Source: GCA-2697345 sp002697345
Lineage (GTDB): Bacteria; Pseudomonadota; Alphaproteobacteria; Rhodobacterales; Rhodobacteraceae
NCBI GenBank assembly: GCA_943787605.1
Contig: CALSNB010000001.1
Span: forward strand, 1,850,623 to 1,914,622
Direction of reading: 5' to 3'
DNA: 64,000 bases
The first letter of the stretch is position 1. Each line of letters opens with the position of its first letter. Position numbers and translations under genes: made by a program. The notes under the pieces were generated by a model. It did no database searches, was not told the DNA's origin, and was given only the letters and a program-made list of their open reading frames with translations. Positions 1 to 9,129 of the stretch are shown piece after piece.

Positions 1-322
1 CATTATATTTATCTAAGATCTCTTTTTTATCTTTTACGCCTAGCATTACATTTCCGCGAACATCCAAACTTTCATCTAGGAATGGTTCTTGGGGTAAATA
101 CCCCACCCGTGCACCTTTTGCCGCCCAAGCTTCACCTGTAAAATCTTTATCTAAACCAGCCATAATCTTCATTAGTGTTGACTTTCCAGACCCATTTACG
201 CCAACAACTCCAATTTTTACGCCTGGTAAAAAAGACAAGTGTATATTTTCAAAACACTTTTTTCCTCCAGGATAAGTTTTAGACACTCCGTCCATGTGAT
301 AAACGTATTGATAAGCTGACAT
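1..322 (-). CDS. ettA: energy-dependent translational throttle protein EttA (ABC-F ATPase), N-terminal part
   Basis: This gene runs off the left edge, so only the first ~107 residues are visible. They start MSAYQYVYHMDGVSKTYPGG and carry a Walker A motif (GVNGSGKST, about residues 40-48) followed by YLPQEP, the Q-loop of the first ABC domain. ABC-F proteins have two fused ATPase domains, no membrane segments, and bind the ribosomal E site; EttA gates the first peptide bond according to the ATP/ADP ratio. The opening VYxMxxVSKxYPGGKK is typical of EttA rather than Uup or other ABC-F members. The ATG at 322 faces away from nadD, so about 80 bp between them hold both promoters. The family call is firm; the exact EttA call rests on the N-terminus only. 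Confidence 0.9.
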   Translation of the reverse strand, partial: MSAYQYVYHMDGVSKTYPGGKKCFENIHLSFLPGVKIGVVGVNGSGKSTLMKIMAGLDKDFTGEAWAAKGARVGYLPQEPFLDESLDVRGNVMLGVKDKKEILDKYN

Positions 323-405
323 ATTTTTCTCCTATATTTTTAACATATGATGTAACGAAGGCTTTGATTGGTGGCAATGCTTAGAAAGCTGAGTTAAAAG
401 AGTTT

Positions 406-1017
406 GTGAGATATAATTTTCCATATGCAACTCCAGGTCAGAGAATTGGCCTACTGGGTGGTTCTTTTGATCCAGCACATGAAGGTCATGTTCATATAAC
501 AAAAGAAGCTCTTAAACGTTTCAAATTAGATAGAGTGTGGTGGTTAATTTCACCCAAAAATCCACTTAAAGAAAGAAATCCAGACTTGGTGGGTGATCGT
601 ATAAAAGAAGCAAACCTTTTATTAAGTCACCCAAGAGTTGTAGTAACAGATTTAGAAATTCAACTTTCGACTCAGTATACTTCAGATACTATTTTAAAAC
701 TTAAGAGATTATATCCTAGGGTTTCCTTTGTTTGGTTGATGGGGGCTGATAATATACCAACATTTAATTTGTGGAAAAATTGGAAAAAGATTATGAGAGA
801 GGTGCCTATAGGGGTGGTGGATCGACCTGGAAATAATTATGCTACACGTAAAAATAAAATGACAGAGAGTTTTAAGAATAAAAAGATACCCGGGGCACAC
901 AGTAAACTTTTGGCACTTATGGAACCACCAGTCTGGTGCTATATTAATACTCATTTGAATCATATTTCTTCATCCCAAATAAGATTAGTGAAGCACTCAC
1001 TTATTAATAAAAATTAA
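406..1017 (+). CDS. nadD: nicotinate-nucleotide adenylyltransferase
   Basis: NadD transfers AMP from ATP to nicotinate mononucleotide, the penultimate step of NAD synthesis, in the cytosol. The 203-residue protein has the nucleotidyltransferase signature GLLGGSFDPAHEGHVHI near residues 16-32, which contains the (H/T)xGH motif (HEGH), then VWWLISPKNPLK and FVWLMGADN, all diagnostic of NadD. The C-terminal SSSQIR matches the ISSTxIR motif. Translation starts at a GTG preceded by only a weak purine stretch. The carboxypeptidase gene follows after 11 bp, so the two are probably co-transcribed. The length is normal for the family. Confidence 0.93.
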   Translation: MRYNFPYATPGQRIGLLGGSFDPAHEGHVHITKEALKRFKLDRVWWLISPKNPLKERNPDLVGDRIKEANLLLSHPRVVVTDLEIQLSTQYTSDTILKLKRLYPRVSFVWLMGADNIPTFNLWKNWKKIMREVPIGVVDRPGNNYATRKNKMTESFKNKKIPGAHSKLLALMEPPVWCYINTHLNHISSSQIRLVKHSLINKN

Positions 1018-1028
1018 AGTAATATTCT

Positions 1029-2504
1029 ATGATTAAAGTTTCCAGACGACATACAATATCTTTTTTACTGGCGACTGTGGCGAGCATTGGGCTTCCCGAT
1101 AGGTTGCTTGGCACCCCTAAGCCTATTCTGAGACCAAACTTTGTTGTTAACCGGTCTGGTAGAGAGATCAGGGAGTTATTAAAGTTTGCGCCAGTAGGAA
1201 GTGATATTACGTTTGTTGTATGTGATACAGATACCGGTGAAGAGCTGGAAAACCTTAACCCCTTGAGGTCTCTCCCTCCAGCGAGCGTAATGAAAGCTAT
1301 AACCGGTTTCTATGCACTTGATATACTTGGTCCAGAATTTAGTTTTCAAACTCGTTTAATGATAAATGGCCCCATTAATAATGGAACTTTAGAAGGTGAT
1401 CTTATTTTAGTTGGAGGGGGGGACCCAACGCTAGACACTGATGCTCTGTACGATCTTTGTAAACTATTGAGTGACTCTAACTTAAAAAACTTGACGGGTG
1501 ATTTTAAGGTTTATAGCAGTGACTGGCCTTCAATTAATAGTATTGACCCCGATCAGCCAAGCCATCTCAGTTATAATCCCTCTATATCTGGATTAAATTT
1601 AAATTTTAATAGAATTTTTTTAGAATGGAAGCGTAAGCAAGCGGGGTACTCTCTCACTTTAGAGGCTAGAGGGTTAAAGGCAAGGCCAAGTATAGACGGT
1701 ATCAAGGTTAAACTTTCTGACCGAACTTCACCAGTTTTTGAATATAAAAAACTACAGAACAATGAAAGTTGGACTGTTGCGAGATCCTCGTTAGGGCAAA
1801 CAGGTGGGCGATGGCTGCCGGTAAGGAATCCAACACTATATGCAGGACAGGTGTTCCAAAAGTTAGCTATAGATGCCGGTATTGATTTACCCACCCCAAC
1901 GGTCATTTACTCAAAGCCTAAAGGGAAAATTTTAGTTTCTCACGAAAGTGAAACTCTTAGAGGTATGACAAAAAGTATGCTCAAGCATTCAACTAATTTA
2001 ACTGCTGAGATGCTCGGTGTCACGGCATCCTCTAACTTTAGGCCAATCAGCAGTCTAGATGCATCATCACTTCGAATGGTACGATGGTTAGAAGAAAGGT
2101 GTTCATTGAATGGTGTGAGTTTGGTTGATCATTCTGGGTTAAATGATCAATCGACCATCAGTGCTAATTCAATGGTAAACATTTTACGAGACAGCCGAAT
2201 GCAAATATTAATTAAGCCGCTACTAAAAAAAATACCATATAGAAGAAAGAAAGGTCAGAAAATATTTGGGGACGATATTAAGATTGTTGGGAAAACAGGA
2301 ACTTTACATTATGTTAGTGCCTTAGCTGGATATATTGACAATACAAAAGGGAGGAACTTAGCATTTGCTATATTTGTTTCCGATATGAGAAAGAGACGTA
2401 ATTTAGAAAATCATCAAAAGGAAAACCCGCGAGGCTCTACTTCCTGGATGAATAGTGCGCGATACTTTCAAAGGTTATTAATTAATCGATGGTGCAGGTT
2501 TTAA
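1029..2504 (+). CDS. dacB: D-alanyl-D-alanine carboxypeptidase/endopeptidase (PBP4 family, peptidase S13)
   Basis: A periplasmic penicillin-binding protein that trims or cleaves peptidoglycan cross-links. The three active-site motifs of the serine penicillin-recognising fold are all visible: SVMK (S86-K89, nucleophile and general base), STN (S321-N323) and KTG (K422-G424). The large insert between the first and second motifs, and the total of 491 residues, are typical of the S13/PBP4 family rather than the PBP5 type. The N-terminus has a basic stretch (KVSRRH) and a hydrophobic segment to about residue 28, which looks like an export signal with a twin-arginine-like RR. It lies 11 bp downstream of nadD and is tail to tail with the TerB-like gene. 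Confidence 0.9.
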   Translation: MIKVSRRHTISFLLATVASIGLPDRLLGTPKPILRPNFVVNRSGREIRELLKFAPVGSDITFVVCDTDTGEELENLNPLRSLPPASVMKAITGFYALDILGPEFSFQTRLMINGPINNGTLEGDLILVGGGDPTLDTDALYDLCKLLSDSNLKNLTGDFKVYSSDWPSINSIDPDQPSHLSYNPSISGLNLNFNRIFLEWKRKQAGYSLTLEARGLKARPSIDGIKVKLSDRTSPVFEYKKLQNNESWTVARSSLGQTGGRWLPVRNPTLYAGQVFQKLAIDAGIDLPTPTVIYSKPKGKILVSHESETLRGMTKSMLKHSTNLTAEMLGVTASSNFRPISSLDASSLRMVRWLEERCSLNGVSLVDHSGLNDQSTISANSMVNILRDSRMQILIKPLLKKIPYRRKKGQKIFGDDIKIVGKTGTLHYVSALAGYIDNTKGRNLAFAIFVSDMRKRRNLENHQKENPRGSTSWMNSARYFQRLLINRWCRF

Positions 2505-2514
2505 ATAATAAATT

Positions 2515-2937
2515 TTAGAGGGTGGCGTGACGCGCTCTGGCCCCCACTTCAATAGCCACAGCATTTAACCTATCAATATTCAATTCGTACCTGATTTCTT
2601 CAAGTAACCGTAGCTCAGGTTGCTCTAATTTTCCGTCTGCTGCCGCGACGTCGCAGGCAAGCGCATATGCAGTTTCGTATAATCTATCAGGCAGTGATTG
2701 TTTTATTAGCTTAAAGAAAGAGTCTAGACCATCTTCTTCCTCGAATAATCCAAATGTTATTTCAGCGACCAGTCTAATTGTTTGAGGGTCATATTCAGAA
2801 AAAATAGGTAAATGATTAACAACCTGTTGAATTGTAATTAGTTCAGAGGTTCTAATGTTTTCGTCTGAAATTGATATTGCAATCATGATTGCAACTAATG
2901 AGTCCTGAGGTGAAAGTATGTTTAGTTTGTTGTCCAT
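2515..2937 (-). CDS. TerB-like (tellurite-resistance-type) helical protein
   Basis: A 140-residue, acidic, all-helical cytosolic protein with the TerB/DjlA-type pattern: a first half with SISDENIRTSEL and a second half with ACDVAAADGKLEQPEL. The repeated D-x-(K/R)-x-x-x-x-E acidic motifs are those that bind metal in TerB-like domains. Small stand-alone TerB proteins are common in Rhodobacterales; their role is unknown and a real tellurite phenotype should not be assumed. It is divergent from lysK, with 111 bp between them holding both promoters, and ends 10 bp from the carboxypeptidase gene. The fold assignment is fairly sure; the function is open. Confidence 0.75.
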   Translation of the reverse strand: MDNKLNILSPQDSLVAIMIAISISDENIRTSELITIQQVVNHLPIFSEYDPQTIRLVAEITFGLFEEEDGLDSFFKLIKQSLPDRLYETAYALACDVAAADGKLEQPELRLLEEIRYELNIDRLNAVAIEVGARARHATL

Positions 2938-3048
2938 TAAAATCTCAATCTAAAATGTCGCAATACGAAACATTGACCCGGTTGACTTAGCACAATACTT
3001 AACTAGTTCTTAGTAATATATCAATATTTTAACAAATTTGGAAATATA

Positions 3049-4626
3049 ATGTTTAATCTGAGGGAAGAGGGAGTTAATTCTAAGGCCTGGCCATTTGAAG
3101 AGGCTCGCAGAGTTTTAAAACGATATAAAAACTCTTATCCTGATAAAGGTTACGTACTATTTCAAACAGGTTATGGGCCAAGTGGTTTGCCGCATATTGG
3201 TACCTTTGGTGAGGTGTCACGTACAACAATGGTCAAACATGCATTTGATATTATTAGTGATATACCCTCCAAACTTTTATGTTTCTCAGACGATATGGAC
3301 GGCTTTCGAAAGGTTCCAAATAATGTTCCACTTCAAGAGGAACTCGTCGCAGACCTGAATCTACCACTCACTAAGGTTAGAGATCCATTTGGTACACATA
3401 AAAGTTTTGCAGATCATAATAACTCCACCCTCAAAGAGTTTTTAGATTCCTTTGGGTTTGAGTATGAGTTTGCTTCATCTACTGATTATTACACTTCTGG
3501 GAAATTTGACGACGCTTTGCAAATTGCTTTGGAACGTTTTGATAAAATTCAAGCAATAATGCTACCAACTCTTGGAGAGGAACGTAGAGCAACCTACTCC
3601 TGTTTTTTACCTATAAGCCCAAAGACTGGGCATGTTTTACAAGTTCCTACTTTAGAACGAAATCCTTCAAAGGGCACAATTGTCTATCAAGAACCCGATG
3701 GTGAGAAAATAGAAATATCAGTTACGGGTGGAAACGTAAAAATGCAGTGGAAGCCTGACTGGGCTATGCGATGGATGTCTCTGGGTGTCGATTATGAAAT
3801 GTCAGGAAAAGACCTGATTGAATCGGTCTCTCAGTCGTCAAAGATTTGTAGGGCTCTGGGAAAAGCGCCACCAGAAAGCTTATCTTACGAGCTATTTAAC
3901 GATGAGAATGGTCAAAAAATTTCTAAATCAAAAGGGAATGGACTGTCTATGGAGGATTGGCTTTCTTACTCATCTCCAGAAAGCTTACAGTACTTTATGT
4001 ATCAGAAACCAAAAACAGCAAAACGCTTATATTTTGATGTTATTCCTAAGATGACAGATGAATATTATCAGCAATTGCGGGCATATCAAGAGCAAGAGAT
4101 ACCCCAGAAATTATCAAACCCAATTTTTCATATTCACGGCCAGGAAGCACCCGCACCAAATTTGCCAATTCCTTTTTCAATGTTATTAAACCTAACTTCT
4201 GTTTCTGGTGCCTCTGAAACCGATCACTTATGGGGGTTTGTAAAGCGTTATGCCCTGAACACTAGTCCTGAAACACACCCTGACCTTGATAGGGCGATAG
4301 AATGTGCGATCCGTTATTACAACGATTTTGTTAAACCTCATAAAAAATATCGTTTAGCCACTGATTTAGAAATACTTGCTTTTCAAGATTTAGAAACGCG
4401 CCTTAAAGCGTGGACTGGTGATCTTGATCCAGAAGGATTGCAGGGAGAAGTATACGCGTGCGGAAGGGACAGGTTTGATCCTTTAAGGAATTGGTTTACA
4501 GCTATATATGAAGTATTACTGGGAGCATCTCAGGGCCCAAGATTTGGGGGTTTTATAGCACTTTATGGTGTTAACGAAACGATAAAATTAATAAACAAAG
4601 CGGTTAACGGAGAGCTAGTAGAGTAG
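3049..4626 (+). CDS. lysK: class I lysyl-tRNA synthetase
   Basis: Charges tRNA-Lys using the class I catalytic fold, the form used by most Alphaproteobacteria and many archaea in place of class II LysS. The HIGH-type signature is PSGLPHIGT (HIGT at residues 49-52) and the KMSKS loop is KISKS (residues 290-294). At 525 residues the length is usual for the family, with the extended C-terminal anticodon-recognition region intact. No class II lysS is present in the window. The gene stands alone behind the divergent TerB-like gene; a small exported protein follows about 45 bp downstream and could share its transcript. Confidence 0.95.
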   Translation: MFNLREEGVNSKAWPFEEARRVLKRYKNSYPDKGYVLFQTGYGPSGLPHIGTFGEVSRTTMVKHAFDIISDIPSKLLCFSDDMDGFRKVPNNVPLQEELVADLNLPLTKVRDPFGTHKSFADHNNSTLKEFLDSFGFEYEFASSTDYYTSGKFDDALQIALERFDKIQAIMLPTLGEERRATYSCFLPISPKTGHVLQVPTLERNPSKGTIVYQEPDGEKIEISVTGGNVKMQWKPDWAMRWMSLGVDYEMSGKDLIESVSQSSKICRALGKAPPESLSYELFNDENGQKISKSKGNGLSMEDWLSYSSPESLQYFMYQKPKTAKRLYFDVIPKMTDEYYQQLRAYQEQEIPQKLSNPIFHIHGQEAPAPNLPIPFSMLLNLTSVSGASETDHLWGFVKRYALNTSPETHPDLDRAIECAIRYYNDFVKPHKKYRLATDLEILAFQDLETRLKAWTGDLDPEGLQGEVYACGRDRFDPLRNWFTAIYEVLLGASQGPRFGGFIALYGVNETIKLINKAVNGELVE

Positions 4627-4671
4627 TATTGGCGTTAATTGGGACAAAGTAATCCACATGGGAGGTTAGTA

Positions 4672-5082
4672 ATGAGAAATTTTTTAGTAAGTCTTGTATT
4701 TATTTTTTTGAGTAGTGCCAATGTACATGCGGAAACCAAACATATTCCAGGAATTGTAAACACAATTAATGGTCAGATGACAGCATTTTTGGAAGATGAT
4801 TTTGATAAGGCCTTTACCTTTGCATCCCCGAATATAAAAACAATTTTTAAAAGTTCAAAGAATTTTGGGAAAATGGTAAAAAAAGGTTACCCGATGGTTT
4901 GGCGGAATAATTCTGTAAAATTTATGGAAGTTAGGTTAGAAGGTGACTACGTCATTCAAACAGTATTTGTACGAGATTTCAAAGGAAACCCCTTCTTATT
5001 AGAATATGCTATGGTTAAGTTCTCGGATGGTTGGAAAATAGCTGGTGTGCACTTAGTGACCACACCAGCTATAGGAGCGTAA
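4672..5082 (+). CDS. exported DUF4864-like protein
   Basis: A 136-residue protein whose start is set at ATG 4672, because GGAGG lies 6 bases upstream and a classical signal peptide follows at once (MRNFLVSLVFIFLSSANVHA, cleavage after about residue 20). An upstream in-frame start at 4639 would put 11 polar residues in front of the signal and lacks a ribosome site. The mature part reads as a small alpha+beta domain of the NTF2-like type: an early segment with MTAFLEDDFDKAFTFASP, then repeated strands ending DGWKIAGVHL. This matches the DUF4864 family of periplasmic proteins, which has no known function. It converges on uvrB with 2 bp between stop codons. Confidence 0.75.
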   Translation: MRNFLVSLVFIFLSSANVHAETKHIPGIVNTINGQMTAFLEDDFDKAFTFASPNIKTIFKSSKNFGKMVKKGYPMVWRNNSVKFMEVRLEGDYVIQTVFVRDFKGNPFLLEYAMVKFSDGWKIAGVHLVTTPAIGA

Positions 5083-5084
5083 AC

Positions 5085-7277
5085 CTACCGTTTCTTTCGT
5101 TTAACTCCTCCACGCTGTCCAGGCCGACCTGCAGTAGAACGTCCGGCCATGGTTTTCACTTTTTCGAGGGCATTTTCTACATTGAACTGTCGCGCTAATG
5201 GATCTTCTGCTATGGTAAGTTCGACCGTTTCTAACCGTTGTATTTCGTCTCTCACCCGTGCCGCCTCTTCAAACTCAAGGTTCTCTGCGGCCTTAAGCAT
5301 GTCTTCTCGTAGTCCTTTAAGGACAGCTTTTAGATTTGCGCCTGAAACTGATTTATCAATTTTAGCTGTAACACGATTTAAATCAACATCTCCCTTATAA
5401 AGGCCAGATAGAATATCTTCGACGTTCTTTTTAATTGTTTCTGGTTTTATATTGTGCAGCGAGTTGTATGCGATTTGTTTGGTTCGTCTGCGATCAGTTT
5501 CAGAAATTGCGCGTTCCATTGAACCAGTAATTCTGTCAGCATACATAATTACCTTTCCTTCTTCATTTCGAGCTGCTCGACCGATTGTTTGAATTAATGA
5601 GGTTTCAGATCGCAAGAACCCTTCCTTGTCTGCATCTAGTATCCCTACGAAACGACATTCAGGTATATCTAGGCCTTCTCTTAGAAGGTTAATTCCTATT
5701 AATACATCAAAAGCGCCAAGCCGTAGGTCACGAAGAATTTCGATACGTTCAATAGTATCTATTTCAGAGTGCATGTACCGCACTTTTATACCTTGCTCAT
5801 GCAAATATTCAGTAAGGTCCTCTGCCATCCTTTTTGTGAGAGTGGTAATTAGAGTGCGATAACCATCCGCAGAGACCTTGCGAACTTCATCTAGTATATC
5901 GTCGACTTGAGATGTAGCTGGACGAATTTCGATTATGGGATCTAGCAGGCCAGTTGGTCTGATGACTTGTTCAATGAAAGCTCCACCAGTTTGCTCAAGC
6001 TCCCATGCTGCTGGCGTAGCAGAAACGAAAACAGATTGTGGCCTCATCCCGTCCCATTCTTCAAACTTTAGTGGTCTATTATCCATACAGGATGGCAGTC
6101 GAAAGCCATGCTCAGCAAGTGTAGATTTCCGTCTAAAGTCTCCTTTATACATTCCATTAATTTGTGGAACTGAGACATGAGACTCATCAGCAAATACAAT
6201 TGCGTTATCGGGCATAAATTCAAATAATGTAGGCGGTGGTTCACCTGGTGCTCTGCCTGTCAAATAACGAGAGTAATTTTCAATACCACTACACACACCA
6301 GTTGCTTCAAGCATCTCAAGGTCAAAATTAGTTCGTTGCTCTAAACGTTGTAGTTCCAACAATTTACTTTCTTTACTTAATTGGTTTAGCCGAACTTTTA
6401 ATTCATTTTTAATGCCTGTTATTGCTTGCTTCATTGTTGGTCGAGGAGTTACGTAATGTGAATTTGCGTACAAACGTATTCTCTCAAATGAATCTGTTTT
6501 TTTTCCTGTAAGTGGATCAAACTCAGTAATAGATTCAAGTTCCTCTCCAAAAAAAGACATTCGCCATGAGCGGTCCTCTAGGTGCGCAGGCCAAACTTCT
6601 AAAGAGTCCCCACGCACTCTAAAACTTCCTCTTTGAAAAGCTTGATCATTCCGTTTATATTGTTGTGCGACGAGGTCGGACATCACCTTTCTTTGATCGT
6701 AAGCTTGCCCTAAAAATAAGTCTTGCGTCATTGCACCGTAGGTTTCTACAGAACCGATTCCGTAAATACAACTGACTGATGCAACAATTATTACATCATC
6801 TCGCTCTAATAAAGAACGAGTTGCAGAATGCCTCATTCGATCAATTTGTTCATTTATTTGGCTTTCTTTCTCAATGTAAGTGTCTGACCGAGCAACATAG
6901 GCTTCGGGTTGATAATAATCATAATAGGAGACGAAGTACTCAACTGCGTTGCTTGGAAAAAAATTCTTAAATTCTCCATAAAGTTGGGCTGCTAATGTTT
7001 TATTAGGTGCTAGAATAATTGCTGGCCGTTGTGTTTCTTCAATAACTTTAGCCATTGTAAAAGTTTTACCAGTACCTGTTGCTCCTAATAGTACCTGATT
7101 TTGTTCTCCATCAATTAACCCTTTTATTAACTCTTTTATTGCATCTGGTTGATCTCCTGCTGCATCAAAGGAGGTTTCCAATACAAAAGATTGTCCACCC
7201 TCGAGCTTTTCTCTGTTTGTAAGCTCCATTGGCGATTGGGTTATTAAGGGGAGATTTATTGGAGAGTTATTATGCAT
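5085..7277 (-). CDS. uvrB: excinuclease ABC subunit B
   Basis: The damage-verifying helicase of nucleotide excision repair. Domains in order: P-loop GATGTGKT (residues 65-72), the beta-hairpin that clamps DNA (YYDYYQPEAYV), the DEAD-like box DESH, helicase motifs V and VI ending QTIGRAARN, and a C-terminal UVR motif (ENLEFEEAARVRDEI) that contacts UvrA or UvrC. At 730 residues it is complete, with a short basic tail (GGVKRKKR). The first ~16 residues are poorly conserved in this family, so a start at the internal Met17 (MELTNREKLEGG) is possible; ATG 7277 is kept. It is transcribed alone and diverges from the NDUFS4-like gene. I saw no SOS box with confidence in the 100-bp upstream region. 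Confidence 0.97.
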   Translation of the reverse strand: MHNNSPINLPLITQSPMELTNREKLEGGQSFVLETSFDAAGDQPDAIKELIKGLIDGEQNQVLLGATGTGKTFTMAKVIEETQRPAIILAPNKTLAAQLYGEFKNFFPSNAVEYFVSYYDYYQPEAYVARSDTYIEKESQINEQIDRMRHSATRSLLERDDVIIVASVSCIYGIGSVETYGAMTQDLFLGQAYDQRKVMSDLVAQQYKRNDQAFQRGSFRVRGDSLEVWPAHLEDRSWRMSFFGEELESITEFDPLTGKKTDSFERIRLYANSHYVTPRPTMKQAITGIKNELKVRLNQLSKESKLLELQRLEQRTNFDLEMLEATGVCSGIENYSRYLTGRAPGEPPPTLFEFMPDNAIVFADESHVSVPQINGMYKGDFRRKSTLAEHGFRLPSCMDNRPLKFEEWDGMRPQSVFVSATPAAWELEQTGGAFIEQVIRPTGLLDPIIEIRPATSQVDDILDEVRKVSADGYRTLITTLTKRMAEDLTEYLHEQGIKVRYMHSEIDTIERIEILRDLRLGAFDVLIGINLLREGLDIPECRFVGILDADKEGFLRSETSLIQTIGRAARNEEGKVIMYADRITGSMERAISETDRRRTKQIAYNSLHNIKPETIKKNVEDILSGLYKGDVDLNRVTAKIDKSVSGANLKAVLKGLREDMLKAAENLEFEEAARVRDEIQRLETVELTIAEDPLARQFNVENALEKVKTMAGRSTAGRPGQRGGVKRKKR

Positions 7278-7377
7278 AAGTAAGATTTTTTCCTTTTAAA
7301 TTACTTTTAGTTACTTTGCCCTCTTGCAAATAGCCTTAATTTTTTAGATATAAAGATGTCATCAATGGAGACAAGGC

Positions 7378-7689
7378 ATGAGTGCTAGAATTTTTCAACC
7401 AAGTAGACCAGCTACCCAGTCCGGCAATGCTAAGTCTCACGGCTGGGTTTTAGAGTTTAACCCTGAAATGTCCAGTAAAATTGATCCTCTAATGGGTTGG
7501 ACATCATCTGGCGAGATGCAGGCTCAAGTAAAGTTAAGTTTTCCAGATAAAGAATCAGCAGTAAAATATGCTAATAAGCATGACATAGAAGCTATAATTG
7601 TAGATCCTAAAAAAAGGAAACCTATAATACGAAGCGGGGGCTATGCTGAAAACTTTGACACTAACCGAAAAGTAGTATGGACCCACTAG
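7378..7689 (+). CDS. NADH dehydrogenase (complex I) accessory subunit, NDUFS4/18-kDa-like
   Basis: A 103-residue soluble protein of the ETC complex I subunit family, the bacterial counterpart of mitochondrial NDUFS4. It shows the typical order: an N-terminal ARIFQPSRPATQSG segment, HGWVLEFNPE, then DPLMGWTSSGEMQAQVKLSF and a C-terminal KPIIRSGGYAENF...VVW. In Alphaproteobacteria this supernumerary subunit is encoded away from the nuo operon, as here. It lies alone between divergent uvrB and a convergent MFS gene. A second accessory subunit type (CHCC zinc finger, NDUFS6-like) is encoded at 44584-44763. Confidence 0.9.
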   Translation: MSARIFQPSRPATQSGNAKSHGWVLEFNPEMSSKIDPLMGWTSSGEMQAQVKLSFPDKESAVKYANKHDIEAIIVDPKKRKPIIRSGGYAENFDTNRKVVWTH

Positions 7690-7710
7690 CAATAGTATAA
7701 GTTTTTATCA

Positions 7711-8886
7711 TTATTGAGTTCTTTGCCCGGAAGGTAGTATCAGCGATGCAAGAACTACAAACATAGCCATAAAACTCATAACCGTGAATAAGCTCGATAA
7801 ATCGTAACCATTTTTAAGCATTAAACTAGAAATGGGCAGGACACTTGCGCCTGCGCCCAAGTTTAAAGCGAACTTCACACTTAAAACATTTCCTCGTGCC
7901 TTATCAGGAATATACCTAGACATAATAGTATCGATTATAGGTATTTGACCAAAAACAAAGCTAGTTGCTACTAATGTTACAAAAAATAATTGAAGGTCAG
8001 AGACTGTTGAGGCAAGAAATATGAATATTACTTGTCCAACCCCAATAACAAATAAAATTGGCTTTGCGGGAAAGCGGTCAATTAATAATCCTGCCCCTAT
8101 TTGCGTAAACCCCGCTATTGCATAAACCATTGAGGCTATAAGGCCAGTAACCGCAACTGAACTAGTTATTCCTGTTAATTGAAGTTCAAAGTACCTAGGA
8201 ATAATAAACGTCATTGCACCGAAGATGAACCCACCACTCGTAGTTGTTAAAGCAAGAGCCAATAGAGCTCGACGCCATTGAGGTGCAAACACATCGTCGC
8301 GTTCATTTGTTTTTTCTTTTTGAACAGTTTTCGGTTCATCCTTTAATGCTAGTAGAAAGATCACTCCGTATAAAATACATGCAATTCCTGGTAATATAAA
8401 AGAAAGTTTCCAATCTGATATTAGTAGTAAATATCCAGTTATTAGAGGTGCTGCGGCCACACCCATATTCCCAAAAACCCCATTTATTCCTAATCGATAA
8501 CCTAATTTTTTACTATTTTTTAGTAGCATAGCAATTCCCACAGGATGGAATATTGCTGCAAAAACTCCAATTAAGCTTAAGCCTATTGATAATTCCCAAG
8601 GAGTGCTGGCAAAACTACAAATTATAGCTGAAATTCCGATGCCAAAGTGGAAGATGACCATCAGTACTGATCGTGAGTATTTATTAGCTAATATTGACGC
8701 TATTGGCGCAGCCGCACCAAAAAGAATGAAACCTAAGACACCAAAAACAATTATTTCTTCGTAACCTAGGCCAAACTCCCTTCCGGCATCGTATGCTGCT
8801 TTTGCAAAAATAAGCATAATAAAATGGTCGATGAAGTGACTGATATTTAGGTAAATATCCGCTACATGTTTGTTTTTAATAGTCAT
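7711..8886 (-). CDS. MFS transporter, possibly of the fosmidomycin-resistance type
   Basis: A 391-residue inner-membrane protein with about 12 hydrophobic segments and a charged central loop near residues 187-200 (KDEPKTVQKEKTNERDD) that splits it into two halves, as in the major facilitator superfamily. The early SHFIDHF, the loop-2 motif ANKYSRS, and FAAIFHPVGIAMLLKNS around TM4 resemble the Fsr group (SHFxxD ... FHPxA). The substrate cannot be read from sequence. It converges on the NDUFS4-like gene (21 bp apart) and its promoter lies in the 243-bp region shared with the GATase gene at 9130. Confidence 0.85.
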   Translation of the reverse strand: MTIKNKHVADIYLNISHFIDHFIMLIFAKAAYDAGREFGLGYEEIIVFGVLGFILFGAAAPIASILANKYSRSVLMVIFHFGIGISAIICSFASTPWELSIGLSLIGVFAAIFHPVGIAMLLKNSKKLGYRLGINGVFGNMGVAAAPLITGYLLLISDWKLSFILPGIACILYGVIFLLALKDEPKTVQKEKTNERDDVFAPQWRRALLALALTTTSGGFIFGAMTFIIPRYFELQLTGITSSVAVTGLIASMVYAIAGFTQIGAGLLIDRFPAKPILFVIGVGQVIFIFLASTVSDLQLFFVTLVATSFVFGQIPIIDTIMSRYIPDKARGNVLSVKFALNLGAGASVLPISSLMLKNGYDLSSLFTVMSFMAMFVVLASLILPSGQRTQ

Positions 8887-9129
8887 CCTAATACTATAAG
8901 TGTTCTTAGTGTGAAGGAAAAGGTCTGTTATTTGAGGAGTTTAGATTACTTCACAGAGAGCATCTTAAGTTTAGATGTCACTAAATTAAATATTAAGGCT
9001 TATAGCTTTAGAGCCAAACCACTGCCAGGCCCTTTTTATCAGAGAGTGCTTTTATCATTGGTGATATTGTGAACTCGGATGAGTCTTGGTATTATGAAGT
9101 CAGGTCAAATTAGTAGAGGAAAATAAATT

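Noticed and set aside
709..963. Antisense frame in nadD
   Set aside because: NadD motifs on the plus strand explain the region fully.
2515..2937. TerB-like protein as part of a tellurite/phage defence operon
   Set aside because: No other ter genes are nearby; single TerB-like proteins are ordinary in this order.
8866..9072. 68-codon plus-strand frame between the MFS and GATase genes
   Set aside because: It overlaps the start of the MFS gene, has no ribosome site and no protein-like composition.
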